A stretch of 32,007 bases of DNA from assembly GCA_027064085.1 (NCBI GenBank), contig JAMOQH010000151.1, positions 1-32,007 of the forward strand. The letters run 5' to 3'. A program made the position numbers and the translations under genes. Below the pieces are notes generated by a model. That model was not told where the DNA came from, ran no database searches, and saw nothing but the letters and a program-made list of their open reading frames with translations. Below, piece after piece: positions 25,102 through 32,007 of this stretch; the stretch's first letter is position 1, and every line of letters starts with the position of its first letter. Source of the stretch: a bacterium. Its GTDB lineage: Bacteria; UBP6; JAFGXH01.

Positions 25102-25599
25102 ATGATTCATAGACTATTTTTGATGAGACATTCAATTACTGAAAGTTTTGCAACTAGTGATTTTCAAAGAAATTTAACTAAACTTGGTAAAATAAAAGCT
25201 AAAAACCAAGCTATTAAATTAGAACTTTTTTTTAAAAATAAGGATATTAATTTAGGATATTGTTTTTATAGTTCGGCAAATAGAGCAGAGCAAACTTTTG
25301 ATATAGTACATAAAACAATGGAATTAAATATAGCCACTCATAAAACAAGAGCCTTATATTTAACGGGCATAAAGGAGTTAAAAAATATATTTAAAACATA
25401 TAAAAAAGATATAGAAAACACTGAAAACATATTGATTATTGCACATAATTTCGGTATTTCAGACACTGCATCTGTTTTATGTGGTAATGAAACTTATATG
25501 GATACAGCAGATATAGTTGCTTTAAGTATTGATATTGATGATAACTGGCACAGCTTATTAGATTATGAAGGTAGTTGGGATATTATTAGTAAATTATAA
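25102..25599 (+). CDS. SixA-like histidine phosphatase
   Basis: I prefer the ATG at 25102 over the one at 25081 because MIHRLFLMRHS matches the standard start of the family (M-x-R-L-x-L-x-R-H). AAGGA lies about 8 nt upstream. The 165-residue protein has the phosphohistidine-phosphatase layout: RHS (His10 nucleophile), NLTKLGKIKA, YSSANRAEQT (phosphate-binding Arg), and IIAHNFGISD with the second His. SixA removes phosphate from histidine of phosphotransfer proteins, but the substrate here is unknown. The last 15 residues (HSLLDYEGSWDIIS...) occur again, slightly changed, after the Rpn-like gene: see the repeat at 26276. The current C-terminus may have been replaced by an insertion. Confidence 0.85.
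   Translation: MIHRLFLMRHSITESFATSDFQRNLTKLGKIKAKNQAIKLELFFKNKDINLGYCFYSSANRAEQTFDIVHKTMELNIATHKTRALYLTGIKELKNIFKTYKKDIENTENILIIAHNFGISDTASVLCGNETYMDTADIVALSIDIDDNWHSLLDYEGSWDIISKL
25544..25599 (+). repeat. Copy 1 of a 56-nt direct repeat (present 3' end of the phosphatase gene)
   Basis: It aligns without gaps to 26276-26331 (offset 732). Bases 25559-25587 are identical to 26291-26319 (29 of 29); four mismatches lie upstream of that core and several in the last twelve bases. It encodes HSLLDYEGSWDII then SKL and TAA. Confidence 0.85.
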
Positions 25600-26275
25600 A
25601 TTTAAAAACTCCTCACTTTTTAATAAAAATCTTCTTGCAGAAATCAATATTACAAGTTATACTAAATTAGGAGGGCTAAATGGTAAAAAGGCAAGAAGAC
25701 AGAATAGGTAACCGTTATGATAAAACCTTAAAAGAACTTTTAGATAATAAAACTTTAATGAAAGAATTAATAATAGGTTTTATAGATAAAGATTGGGTAA
25801 GAGGCTTAGATTTTCAAACATTAAAAAAAGAAAAAACAGACTTTTTATCAGAAGATTTAAAACAAATAGATAATTTATTGAGTAATATTTTAGCAACAGA
25901 TAATAAAAAAATAAATCAAGAGTCTTTAAATGAAATAATTTTAAAAATAAAATTAATATTATCAGGTTATGATAAAGAAAAAGAATTAATAATGCTTGAT
26001 AAAATAAATAAATTTATTAAATTGATAAGCAGTGATAGAATAGATATAAAAGAAGCCTTAAAAACTTTAAATGAGGAGGATAACATGGGTGGAATGATGA
26101 GATTGATTAATGAATTAGAAAAGAAAGGTATGGAAAAAGGTATGGAAAAAGGTAAAATAGAAGCAAAACTTGAATTTATTAAAAGAATGAACAAAGCAAA
26201 TATTAACATTAAGCAAATATCAGAGATATCAGGATTTAGTGTTGAAGAAATTCAAAAAATACTTAATGAGAAATA
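25600..26275 (+). mobile_element. Rpn-like cassette bounded by the phosphatase 3'-end repeat
   Basis: The segment between the two repeat copies contains only an 80-nt leader and the Rpn/YhgA-like gene, whose TAA overlaps the first base of repeat copy 2. Rpn-family genes are dispersed, recombination-associated elements. No integrase, no terminal inverted repeats and no resolvase site are visible, so the element may move by homologous or Rpn-type recombination. That it is mobile is inferred. Confidence 0.4.
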
Positions 26276-26276
26276 A
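25680..26276 (+). CDS. Rpn/YhgA-family (PD-(D/E)XK transposase-like) protein lacking its nuclease core
   Basis: 198 residues with a strong AGGAGG ribosome site. The N-terminus (RYDKTLKELLDNKTLMKELIIGFI, then DFQTLKKEKTDFLSEDL) is that of Rpn/YhgA proteins. The C-terminus (KKGMEKGMEKGKIEAKLEFI, then NIKQISEISGFSVEEIQKIL) is the family's usual tail, with an EKG repeat and a final helix-turn-helix-like segment. Full-length members have about 300 residues and, right after the 'SEDL' point, the nuclease core (D-x-x-W/Y-K-x-K, L-L-E-x-Q-S). That core is missing here: residue about 57 runs into the central helical part. The reading frame is intact, so this is an in-frame internal deletion. Catalysis is not expected; the product might act as an inhibitor or partner of full-length copies. 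Confidence 0.7.
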   Translation: MVKRQEDRIGNRYDKTLKELLDNKTLMKELIIGFIDKDWVRGLDFQTLKKEKTDFLSEDLKQIDNLLSNILATDNKKINQESLNEIILKIKLILSGYDKEKELIMLDKINKFIKLISSDRIDIKEALKTLNEEDNMGGMMRLINELEKKGMEKGMEKGKIEAKLEFIKRMNKANINIKQISEISGFSVEEIQKILNEK

Positions 26277-26331
26277 CGGGCACAATTTACTAGATTATGA
26301 AGGTAGTTGGGATATTATTTATGGAAAATAA
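26276..26331 (+). pseudogene. Copy 2 of the repeat: displaced original 3' end of the phosphatase gene
   Basis: In the phosphatase frame this reads HNLLDYEGSWDIIYGK and TAA (26329-26331). The stop overlaps the recG ATG at 26321. That is the arrangement expected if the phosphatase gene once ran directly into recG with an 11-nt overlap, like tdk/upp in this window. The substitutions relative to copy 1 (HS to HN, and different last residues) show the two copies have diverged or came from different strains. Confidence 0.6.
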
Positions 26332-28804
26332 TTTAACAATTGAAGATTATAGATTAAATATTTTAAAAATGCTTGATTTTGCGATTAAAGATAACTACAA
26401 ATATTTTACTCAAGTGAAGAATTTAGAAATAACTCTTTATAAAATCATTGAAAATATTAGAAATACAATAAGAGACGAAAGTATAGGTAAAAAGCTAAAA
26501 AAGTTTGAATTTGATTTAAAGTCTTATAATTTTGCAACTACAAAAAATAAACAAAAAATATTAACAGAACTATATGATTTTTTTAAAAACAAAGATTTTT
26601 CTCCATATAGCCAAAGCTATATAAAACCTAACACATTTTCTTTAAATAACTCCACAAATAGAACGACAAATAAACAATCTATAAAAGAAAATAAATCTAG
26701 AAATTCAACATTAATAAATACAAATAAAGCTGATATGAAAATATTTTTCAAACAAGTTAATGATTTGCCTTTTGTTACAGAAGCAGAAGCTAAAAAATTG
26801 AATAAAAAAAATATTTTTACAGTTATGGATATACTCTACACTCTTCCTAAGAAGTACGAAGATTGGAGTAAACTAAACAGAATTGAATCTTCTTTGGTCG
26901 GAGAAGATACTCAATTTATGGGAGTTGTTAAATCTAAAAAATATATCACAGGAAGGCGAAAATATATGGAAATATTGTTTTCTACTCAATCTGGTAATTT
27001 AAAAATAATTTTATTTAATTATAAACAAGCTGGATTTTTGTTTCAAATAGACCAAGATTACTTAATAAGAGGAAAACTACAATATAATACATACTATAAA
27101 TACCATTTTATACACCCTCGAGTGATTAGGCTTAATGGTAAAGAAGAAATAACTACATTCCTTGATTCAACAATAAGGTATCCTGATACAGGAGTAAATG
27201 AAGAAAGATTTTCTGAAATAGTATTAAAACTACTTGATAATTACAAAGAAAAGTTTGCAGATTTCATACCATATTCCTTCTTAAAAGAAAATAAATACTT
27301 CCCCTTCTATGAAAATATGATAGCTCTACATAAACCAAATTTAAAAGAAATTAACTTATCAGAATTAAATACAAAAACCTCAATTTATAATGAAAGGCTT
27401 AAATTTGAAGAATTTTTCTTACTTCATATATCTAATTTACTTAAAAAAGAAAAAGTTAAAAAGAAAAAAGGAATAGAGATTAAAGTTGATTTTTCACTAC
27501 ATCAATTTTTTATAAAATCTCTCCCTTTTGAACTTACAAAAGGTCAATTAAAGTCAATTTCAGACCTTTTTGAAGACTTAAGGGGTAAATATCCTGCAAA
27601 TAGGTTAATTCAAGGAGATGTAGGAAGTGGTAAAACAGTAGTTGCCATTACTGCATTATTACAAACAGTAAAAGCAGGATATCAAGCAATTATTATGGTT
27701 CCTACAGAAATTTTAGCCTATCAACATCAAAAGACTTTAAGTAAAATATTAGAACCATTTGATATACAAGTACAATTATTTGTAAGTAAAATGAAAAAAC
27801 GAATAAAAGACACCGTTTTAATGCAAATGGAATATGGTGCCCCTCAAGTTTTTATTGGAACTCATGCTTTAATTCAAAAAAATGTAAGATTTAAAAATCC
27901 AGGAATTGTAATTGTAGACGAACAGCATAGGTTTGGGGTATTACAAAGAAAATCCCTCCAAGATGTTGCAAAAGGTGTAAATGTCGTATTAATGAGTGCA
28001 ACCCCTATACCAAGGACTCTATCTATGGGCGTATTCGGAGATTTGGATATTTCATATATTGAAGAGATGCCAAAATCAAGAAAGCCTGTTAAAACTATTG
28101 TTATTACAGATGAAGAGGATAAACTTTCGGATATGTTTCAATTTTTAAAAACAGAAATAAATGAAAATAAACAAGCTTATATAATATTTCCATTAATAGA
28201 AGAAAGTGACGCAATAGAGGCTAGATCATTATTAAAAAACTATGAGGAATTAACTAAAAAATATTTTAATGGAATAGAAACTGCATTTTTACATGGAAAA
28301 CTATCTTCTACTGAAAAAGAAGATGCCATGAACAGATTTAAAGATAATGAAGTTAAAATATTATTTTCTACAACTGTTATAGAAGTTGGTATTGATGTTC
28401 CAAATGCTACAATAATGATAATTATGAATAGCGAAAGGTTTGGTTTGAGTCAATTACACCAAATTAGAGGTAGAATTGGAAGAGGTGAAGCTAAATCATA
28501 TTGTTTTTTAGTTTCTCCAAAAGAGGATGTTAAAAGACTTAAAATAATGGAAAATAACCGTTCAGGATTTGAAATAAGTCGTGAAGACTTAAAACTAAGA
28601 GGCCCTGGAGACCTATATGGAGTTGACCAAAGTGGAATTCCTAAATTTAGATTTATTGATTTTGATAAAGATGAATCTATAATATTAGTTGCATCTCAAG
28701 CAGCAAATAGATATATAAAATACGACCCTCAATTTAAAAAAAATAAATTTCTAAGAGATTTTTTAGCACTATTAAAAGAGAATAGTTACTGGGAAATTAG
28801 TTAA
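26321..28804 (+). CDS. recG: ATP-dependent DNA helicase RecG
   Basis: Branch-migrates stalled forks and Holliday junctions. I chose the ATG at 26321 (827 residues) because the eight codons before it belong to the phosphatase-derived repeat. N-terminal extension of about 130 residues, with a poorly conserved linker (about 95-140), then the wedge/OB domain (about 150-280; YILTGRRKYME-type region), and the helicase domains: Walker A GDVGSGKTVVA (about 431), DEQHRFGVLQ (about 532; Walker B DEQH), MSATPIPRTLSMG (motif III), EVGIDVPNATIM (motif V) and QIRGRIGRGEAKSYC (motif VI). E. coli RecG has 693 residues; longer N-termini occur in other bacteria. The ribosome site is poor (GGGA, 9 nt away) because it lies in the repeat; translation may depend on coupling to the Rpn-like gene. 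Confidence 0.95.
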   Translation: MENNLTIEDYRLNILKMLDFAIKDNYKYFTQVKNLEITLYKIIENIRNTIRDESIGKKLKKFEFDLKSYNFATTKNKQKILTELYDFFKNKDFSPYSQSYIKPNTFSLNNSTNRTTNKQSIKENKSRNSTLINTNKADMKIFFKQVNDLPFVTEAEAKKLNKKNIFTVMDILYTLPKKYEDWSKLNRIESSLVGEDTQFMGVVKSKKYITGRRKYMEILFSTQSGNLKIILFNYKQAGFLFQIDQDYLIRGKLQYNTYYKYHFIHPRVIRLNGKEEITTFLDSTIRYPDTGVNEERFSEIVLKLLDNYKEKFADFIPYSFLKENKYFPFYENMIALHKPNLKEINLSELNTKTSIYNERLKFEEFFLLHISNLLKKEKVKKKKGIEIKVDFSLHQFFIKSLPFELTKGQLKSISDLFEDLRGKYPANRLIQGDVGSGKTVVAITALLQTVKAGYQAIIMVPTEILAYQHQKTLSKILEPFDIQVQLFVSKMKKRIKDTVLMQMEYGAPQVFIGTHALIQKNVRFKNPGIVIVDEQHRFGVLQRKSLQDVAKGVNVVLMSATPIPRTLSMGVFGDLDISYIEEMPKSRKPVKTIVITDEEDKLSDMFQFLKTEINENKQAYIIFPLIEESDAIEARSLLKNYEELTKKYFNGIETAFLHGKLSSTEKEDAMNRFKDNEVKILFSTTVIEVGIDVPNATIMIIMNSERFGLSQLHQIRGRIGRGEAKSYCFLVSPKEDVKRLKIMENNRSGFEISREDLKLRGPGDLYGVDQSGIPKFRFIDFDKDESIILVASQAANRYIKYDPQFKKNKFLRDFLALLKENSYWEIS

Positions 28805-28975
28805 TGACAGTAATTCTCAATATATGCAAATAAAATTATTAATGAAGAAACTAGTAACAAAGATAAAAATGAATATTTTATGATAAAAGAATACTCTAAT
28901 ACTGCAGCAGTTTTTAAAATAATACTAAGATAATAAACTTTAGAAAAGCAGAAGTATTAAATTAATTTTTTTAAT

Positions 28976-29004
28976 TTGACAGAACAAACTATTAATTATA
29001 TATT
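28976..29004 (+). promoter_or_regulatory. Sigma-70 promoter of panB
   Basis: TTGACA (28976-28981), 17-nt spacer, TATATT (28999-29004), 25 nt before the start codon. The remaining 170 nt upstream (28805-28975) show nothing I can name. Confidence 0.65.
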
Positions 29005-29028
29005 AAATCTAGTTTTTAGGAGCTTAAT

Positions 29029-29865
29029 GTGAGAGTTACAGTTAATCAATTATTAAAAAAGAAAAAAAAAGGCGAAAAAATCACAATGCTTACTTCCTAT
29101 GATTCACTTTTTACTAAATTAATAGACAAAAATGAAATAGATATGATTTTAGTTGGTGATAGTTTAGGAATGGTTGTTCAAGGAAATGAAAACACCCTTG
29201 GAGTAACTATAGACGAAATAATTTACCATACTAAAATAGTTGTAAGAAATAGTAGTTATCCCTTTATTGTTGCAGATATGCCATTTATGAGCTATCAAAC
29301 TAATAGCTATGATGCCGTAAAGAATGCAGGTAGAATAATAAAAGAATCAGGAGCAAATGCTGTAAAAATAGAAGGAGGTGTAGAGTTTTCCGAAACAATA
29401 AAAGCACTAGTAAGAGCATCTATTCCTGTTGTTGGGCATATTGGCCTACTCCCTCAATCAATTAATCAGCTAGGTAAATTCAAAGTTCAAGGTAAAACAG
29501 AAAAAAAGCATAATAAAATCATTGAAGATGCCAAAAAACTTGAAAGTGCCGGAGCATTTATGATTGTTCTTGAAGCAATACCCTATGAATTAGCAAAAGA
29601 AATTACCCAAACCGTATCAATTCCAACAATAGGTATAGGAGCAGGTAATGCAACGGACGGCCAAGTATTAGTTATTTATGATTTATTAGGTGGAGATAGT
29701 TCTTTTAATCCTAAATTTTTAAAGAAATACCTTAATTTAGAAAAACTGGTAAGTGATGCAATAAGCGAATACAAAAAAGATGTAGAAAACAGTTCTTTCC
29801 CTGCTATGGAAAATACATTTTTTAAAACTAAATCAAAAGAGGAAATTATTTCTCTTTATTCTTAA
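29029..29865 (+). CDS. panB: 3-methyl-2-oxobutanoate hydroxymethyltransferase (ketopantoate)
   Basis: Makes ketopantoate from alpha-ketoisovalerate and methylene-tetrahydrofolate, the first committed step to pantothenate and CoA. 278 residues start with GTG, 6 nt after AGGAG (29018-29022). Metal and substrate residues are in place: LVGDSLGMV (Asp44), VADMPFMSY (Asp83), AVKIEGG (Lys113, Glu115) and IVLEAIP (Glu182), and IPTIGIGAGNATDGQVLV. The N-terminal leader carries a run of lysines (KKKKKGEK). panC, panD and panE are not adjacent. A hairpin with T-rich tail follows, so it is a single-gene unit. Confidence 0.96.
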   Translation: MRVTVNQLLKKKKKGEKITMLTSYDSLFTKLIDKNEIDMILVGDSLGMVVQGNENTLGVTIDEIIYHTKIVVRNSSYPFIVADMPFMSYQTNSYDAVKNAGRIIKESGANAVKIEGGVEFSETIKALVRASIPVVGHIGLLPQSINQLGKFKVQGKTEKKHNKIIEDAKKLESAGAFMIVLEAIPYELAKEITQTVSIPTIGIGAGNATDGQVLVIYDLLGGDSSFNPKFLKKYLNLEKLVSDAISEYKKDVENSSFPAMENTFFKTKSKEEIISLYS

Positions 29866-29887
29866 TATGCCCTTTCAACCAGCTTAC

Positions 29888-29905
29888 AAGCCAAAATATT
29901 GGCTT
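29888..29905 (+). terminator. Weak hairpin after panB
   Basis: AAGCCAA and TTGGCTT pair over 7 bp with a 4-nt loop, 23 nt after the panB stop. No T-tract follows, so it may act only as a 3' RNA stabiliser with the stronger hairpin downstream. Confidence 0.35.
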
Positions 29906-29923
29906 TACAACTGTTTTACAGGG

Positions 29924-29960
29924 AATTTTGAGCTAAAATCTCAAAATTAATTTATTTTTC
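29924..29960 (+). terminator. Rho-independent terminator of panB
   Basis: AATTTTGAG (29924-29932) and CTCAAAATT (29940-29948) form a perfect 9-bp stem with a 7-nt loop, followed by an AT-rich tail with TTTATTTTT. It is the best terminator-like structure in the window. Confidence 0.6.
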
Positions 29961-30111
29961 AATAATTTTCTTGTTAAAGTTCTTTTTGTTGTTCAAGAGC
30001 TTCTTCAAATGAAATAAATTTTTATTCTATTGAACTCCTTTATAAAATAATATATATTGCTTATATATTAAACGAGGTTTTAAAGCCTACTTTATTACAA
30101 AAGGAGAAAAT

Positions 30112-31650
30112 ATGGAAAGAAAAGGATTAATGATAATACTAGATGGTTTTGGAGTTGGAACAAAAGATAAATTTAATGCAATACAAAATGCAAATACTCC
30201 GTTTATTGATTCACTTAAAAAAGATTACCCTAATGGAGTAATTAAAACTTCAGGAATGGCCGTAGGACTCCCCGAAGGACAAATGGGAAACAGTGAGGTT
30301 GGCCACACCAATATTGGAGCAGGAAGAGTTGTTTATCAGGATTATACAAGAATATCAAAAGATATTTCAGAAGGTAAATTTTCAGAGAATAAAGCAATCA
30401 AACATACAATGGAAACGGTAAAAAAAGAAAATTCAACACTTCATTTAATAGGTTTATTTTCAGATGGTGGAGTTCATAGTGATATAGGTCATTTAAAAGC
30501 CATAATTGAAGTTGCTAATAAATATGATATAAACGATGTTCAAATTGAGGCACTTTTAGATGGACGAGATACCCCCCCACAATCTGCACCAGAATATTTT
30601 GAAGATTTTTACAATTTTTTAAATAGATTTAAAAACAGAAACTACAGAATAGGAATGGTTAGTGGCCGTTTTTATGCAATGGATAGAGATAAAAGATGGG
30701 AAAGGGTTGAAAAAGCATATAATGTATTAGTTGGCAAAACAGAGAATGAATTTAATTCTTGGAAAGAAGGATTAGATAACTCATATAATAAAGATGAACA
30801 CGATGAATTTGTAACTCCTTTTACTCTTAAAAACTTCACACCAGTAAAAGATAATGATGCGATTTTCTTTTTTAATTTTAGAAGCGATAGAGCAAGAGAA
30901 TTAAGCCATGCTTTTTTAGATGATGATTTTACAGGTTTTAATAGAGGTGAAAAAATTGCGCTATCAGACTACTTAACAATGACAGAATATGAATCAAGTT
31001 TAATAAATAAAACATCAATTGCATATCCTCCTGCTGACTTAACGGATACTATGGGAGAAGTAATATCAAAAAATAATTATAAGCAGCTAAGAATAGCAGA
31101 AACAGAAAAATATGCACATGTAACTTTCTTTTTTAATGGTGGCGTTGAAGAAAAATTTAAAGGAGAAGACAGAATTTTAATTCCAAGCCCTAAAGAAGTA
31201 AGAACCTATGATGAAAAACCCGCAATGTCTATTTATGAAGTTACTGAAAATCTAATTAAAGCAATAGAGTTAGATAAATATAAATTAATTGTTTTAAATT
31301 ATGCCAATGGTGATATGGTTGGCCATACAGGAATTTACGAAGCTGCAATTCAAGCTATAGAAGCTATAGATGATTGTTTGAGTAAAGTTGTGCCTATAGC
31401 AATAAAACACAATTATATAATGACTATAGCAGCAGACCATGGAAATAGTGAAGAAATGTGGAATTATGAGGCAAATGCTCCTCATACGCAACACACAACA
31501 GGAGTTGTTCCTTTAATTATAGTTAATGCTCCTGAAGTAAAAGCCATAAAAGAGGGAGGTGCTTTAAAAGATTTATCTCCTACTATGCTTGATTTACTAA
31601 ACATAGAAAAACCAAAAGCCATGACAGGAATAAGTTTAATCATAAAATAA
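30112..31650 (+). CDS. gpmI: Phosphoglycerate mutase, 2,3-bisphosphoglycerate-independent
   Basis: Interconverts 3- and 2-phosphoglycerate in glycolysis and gluconeogenesis. 512 residues, as in E. coli GpmI (514). The Mn-binding start MIILDGFG, the catalytic Ser61 in MGNSEVGHTNIGAGR, ALLDGRDTPPQSA, FFFNFRSDRARE, YANGDMVGHTG and AADHGNSE with THTQHTTG-type His residues (PHTQHTTGVVPL) are complete. AAGGAG lies 5 nt before the ATG. Upstream is a near-palindrome, AGGTTTTAAAGCCT (30076-30089), of unknown meaning. A run of seven C (30572-30578) lies in the conserved GRDTPPQ codons. Confidence 0.97.
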   Translation: MERKGLMIILDGFGVGTKDKFNAIQNANTPFIDSLKKDYPNGVIKTSGMAVGLPEGQMGNSEVGHTNIGAGRVVYQDYTRISKDISEGKFSENKAIKHTMETVKKENSTLHLIGLFSDGGVHSDIGHLKAIIEVANKYDINDVQIEALLDGRDTPPQSAPEYFEDFYNFLNRFKNRNYRIGMVSGRFYAMDRDKRWERVEKAYNVLVGKTENEFNSWKEGLDNSYNKDEHDEFVTPFTLKNFTPVKDNDAIFFFNFRSDRARELSHAFLDDDFTGFNRGEKIALSDYLTMTEYESSLINKTSIAYPPADLTDTMGEVISKNNYKQLRIAETEKYAHVTFFFNGGVEEKFKGEDRILIPSPKEVRTYDEKPAMSIYEVTENLIKAIELDKYKLIVLNYANGDMVGHTGIYEAAIQAIEAIDDCLSKVVPIAIKHNYIMTIAADHGNSEEMWNYEANAPHTQHTTGVVPLIIVNAPEVKAIKEGGALKDLSPTMLDLLNIEKPKAMTGISLIIK

Positions 31651-31722
31651 ACTTACAGTAATACTTTAACTCTACCTATTTAACTATTTGTTTTTTAAGA
31701 AATCTTTAATAAAATCTAAAAA

Positions 31723-31752
31723 TTGACTTTAAACAGATAATTTTATTAAAAT
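31723..31752 (+). promoter_or_regulatory. Putative promoter of the ftsK-like gene
   Basis: TTGACT (31723-31728), 18-nt spacer, TAAAAT (31747-31752), 22 nt before the ATG. Confidence 0.5.
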
Positions 31753-31774
31753 GTTGTTACTTTTGGGGTACTTT

Positions 31775-32007
31775 ATGGCAAAGAAGAAAACAAATAATAA
31801 AGAAAGTAATAAAACAAAGAGTAGTAAAAAAGACAAATCCAAAAAATCTTTAATTCCCAATGAAATTTCATGGATAATAAAAATTTTTCTAATGATATTT
31901 ATCACTTTATCAATATTTTCACATAACTATTTAGACTCATCATTTAACAGAATTAGTGAAGAAGCAGTTAAAAATTATTTTGGAATAGTAGGAAGTTATT
32001 TTTCAGA
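31775..32007 (+). CDS. ftsK: DNA translocase FtsK, N-terminal membrane part (truncated by window edge)
   Basis: Starts at ATG 31775 after GGGG, 7 nt upstream, and stays open to the window end (77 codons). A Lys/Ser-rich, positively charged leader of about 30 residues is followed by EISWIIKIFLMIFITLSIFS, the first membrane span, then a short DSSF loop and KNYFGIVGSYFS. The order E-I-x-x-I-x-x-I...S-x-x-S...N-x-x-G-x-x-G-x-x-x-S is that of the FtsK/SpoIIIE four-helix N-terminal domain (canonical 'NWVGxxGAxxS'). The ATPase motor would lie outside the window, so the assignment rests on this domain alone. Confidence 0.65.
   Translation, partial: MAKKKTNNKESNKTKSSKKDKSKKSLIPNEISWIIKIFLMIFITLSIFSHNYLDSSFNRISEEAVKNYFGIVGSYFS

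Noticed and set aside
26120-26160. GMEKGMEKG repeat as a short tandem repeat of interest
   Set aside because: EKG-type repeats are a normal feature of the C-terminal part of Rpn/YhgA-family proteins.
28810-28950. Open minus-strand frame of about 46 codons with a hydrophobic helix between recG and panB
   Set aside because: It has no start codon or ribosome site and begins just after a stop. It is short and in AT-rich DNA, so chance or an old remnant is as likely as a gene.
30572-30578. C7 tract in gpmI as a phase-variable switch
   Set aside because: It falls in the conserved GRDTPPQ codons of a central metabolic gene, so frameshift switching is not plausible.

Overview
The window comes from a very AT-rich, Gram-negative-type bacterium (by eye about 27-30% GC; not computed). 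It holds about 25 protein genes, packed tightly on both strands. The best guess at affiliation is a low-GC deltaproteobacterial-grade lineage, in the sense of Myxococcota/Bdellovibrionota/SAR324-like groups. This rests on several Sec-exported lipoproteins with SCGG-type lipoboxes, EGF-like and other Cys-rich modules, on miaB followed by a bifunctional-nuclease-like gene, and on a FIST-domain histidine kinase. It is inference, not proof. Most genes are ordinary chromosomal housekeeping genes. I see no rRNA, tRNA, CRISPR array, phage module or intact insertion sequence.

Layout. 1-1826: tail of an upstream gene, then a modular lipoprotein (EGF-like, bulb-lectin-like, EGF-like, CAP). 1829-4765 (minus): salvage operon tdk-upp-hpt with a divergent Schlafen/AlbA_2-type regulator as last gene. 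4960-5421 (minus): DUF4395 membrane protein with a clear promoter and a perfect dyad at its transcription start. 5607-6785: Sel1-repeat protein with eleven CX7C pairs and no signal peptide. 6791-10315 (minus): thiI, a lipoprotein and an AlaA-like aminotransferase. 10522-13195: a small RraB-like gene and a cytoplasmic FIST histidine kinase. 13270-16822: class III fructose-1,6-bisphosphatase, a secreted NlpC/P60-like protein and a gene remnant. 16823-17761 (minus): another Cys-rich lipoprotein. 17996-21008: miaB, a DUF151-like gene and an MFS transporter. 21060-22949: lipoprotein with Cys-rich repeats and two OB-like domains. 23027-24794: an orphan lysine 5,6-aminomutase alpha subunit and a tiny secreted twin-CX3C protein. 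24949-28804: decayed small gene, SixA-like histidine phosphatase, a core-less Rpn-family cassette, and recG. 29029-32007: panB, gpmI and the start of ftsK.

The most unusual locus is 25544-26331. A short cassette carrying an Rpn/YhgA-family gene that lacks its nuclease core sits between the phosphatase gene and recG. The last 56 bases of the phosphatase gene occur twice, 732 bases apart. The downstream copy still reads in the phosphatase frame to a stop that overlaps the recG start codon. This looks like an insertion that gave the host gene a substitute 3' end. Other points of interest are two strong dyad operators (upstream of miaB and of the DUF4395 gene), the missing kamE partner, the twin-CX3C mini-protein and the cytoplasmic-looking Cys-paired Sel1 protein.

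All product names come from reading motifs by eye. No database search was possible.
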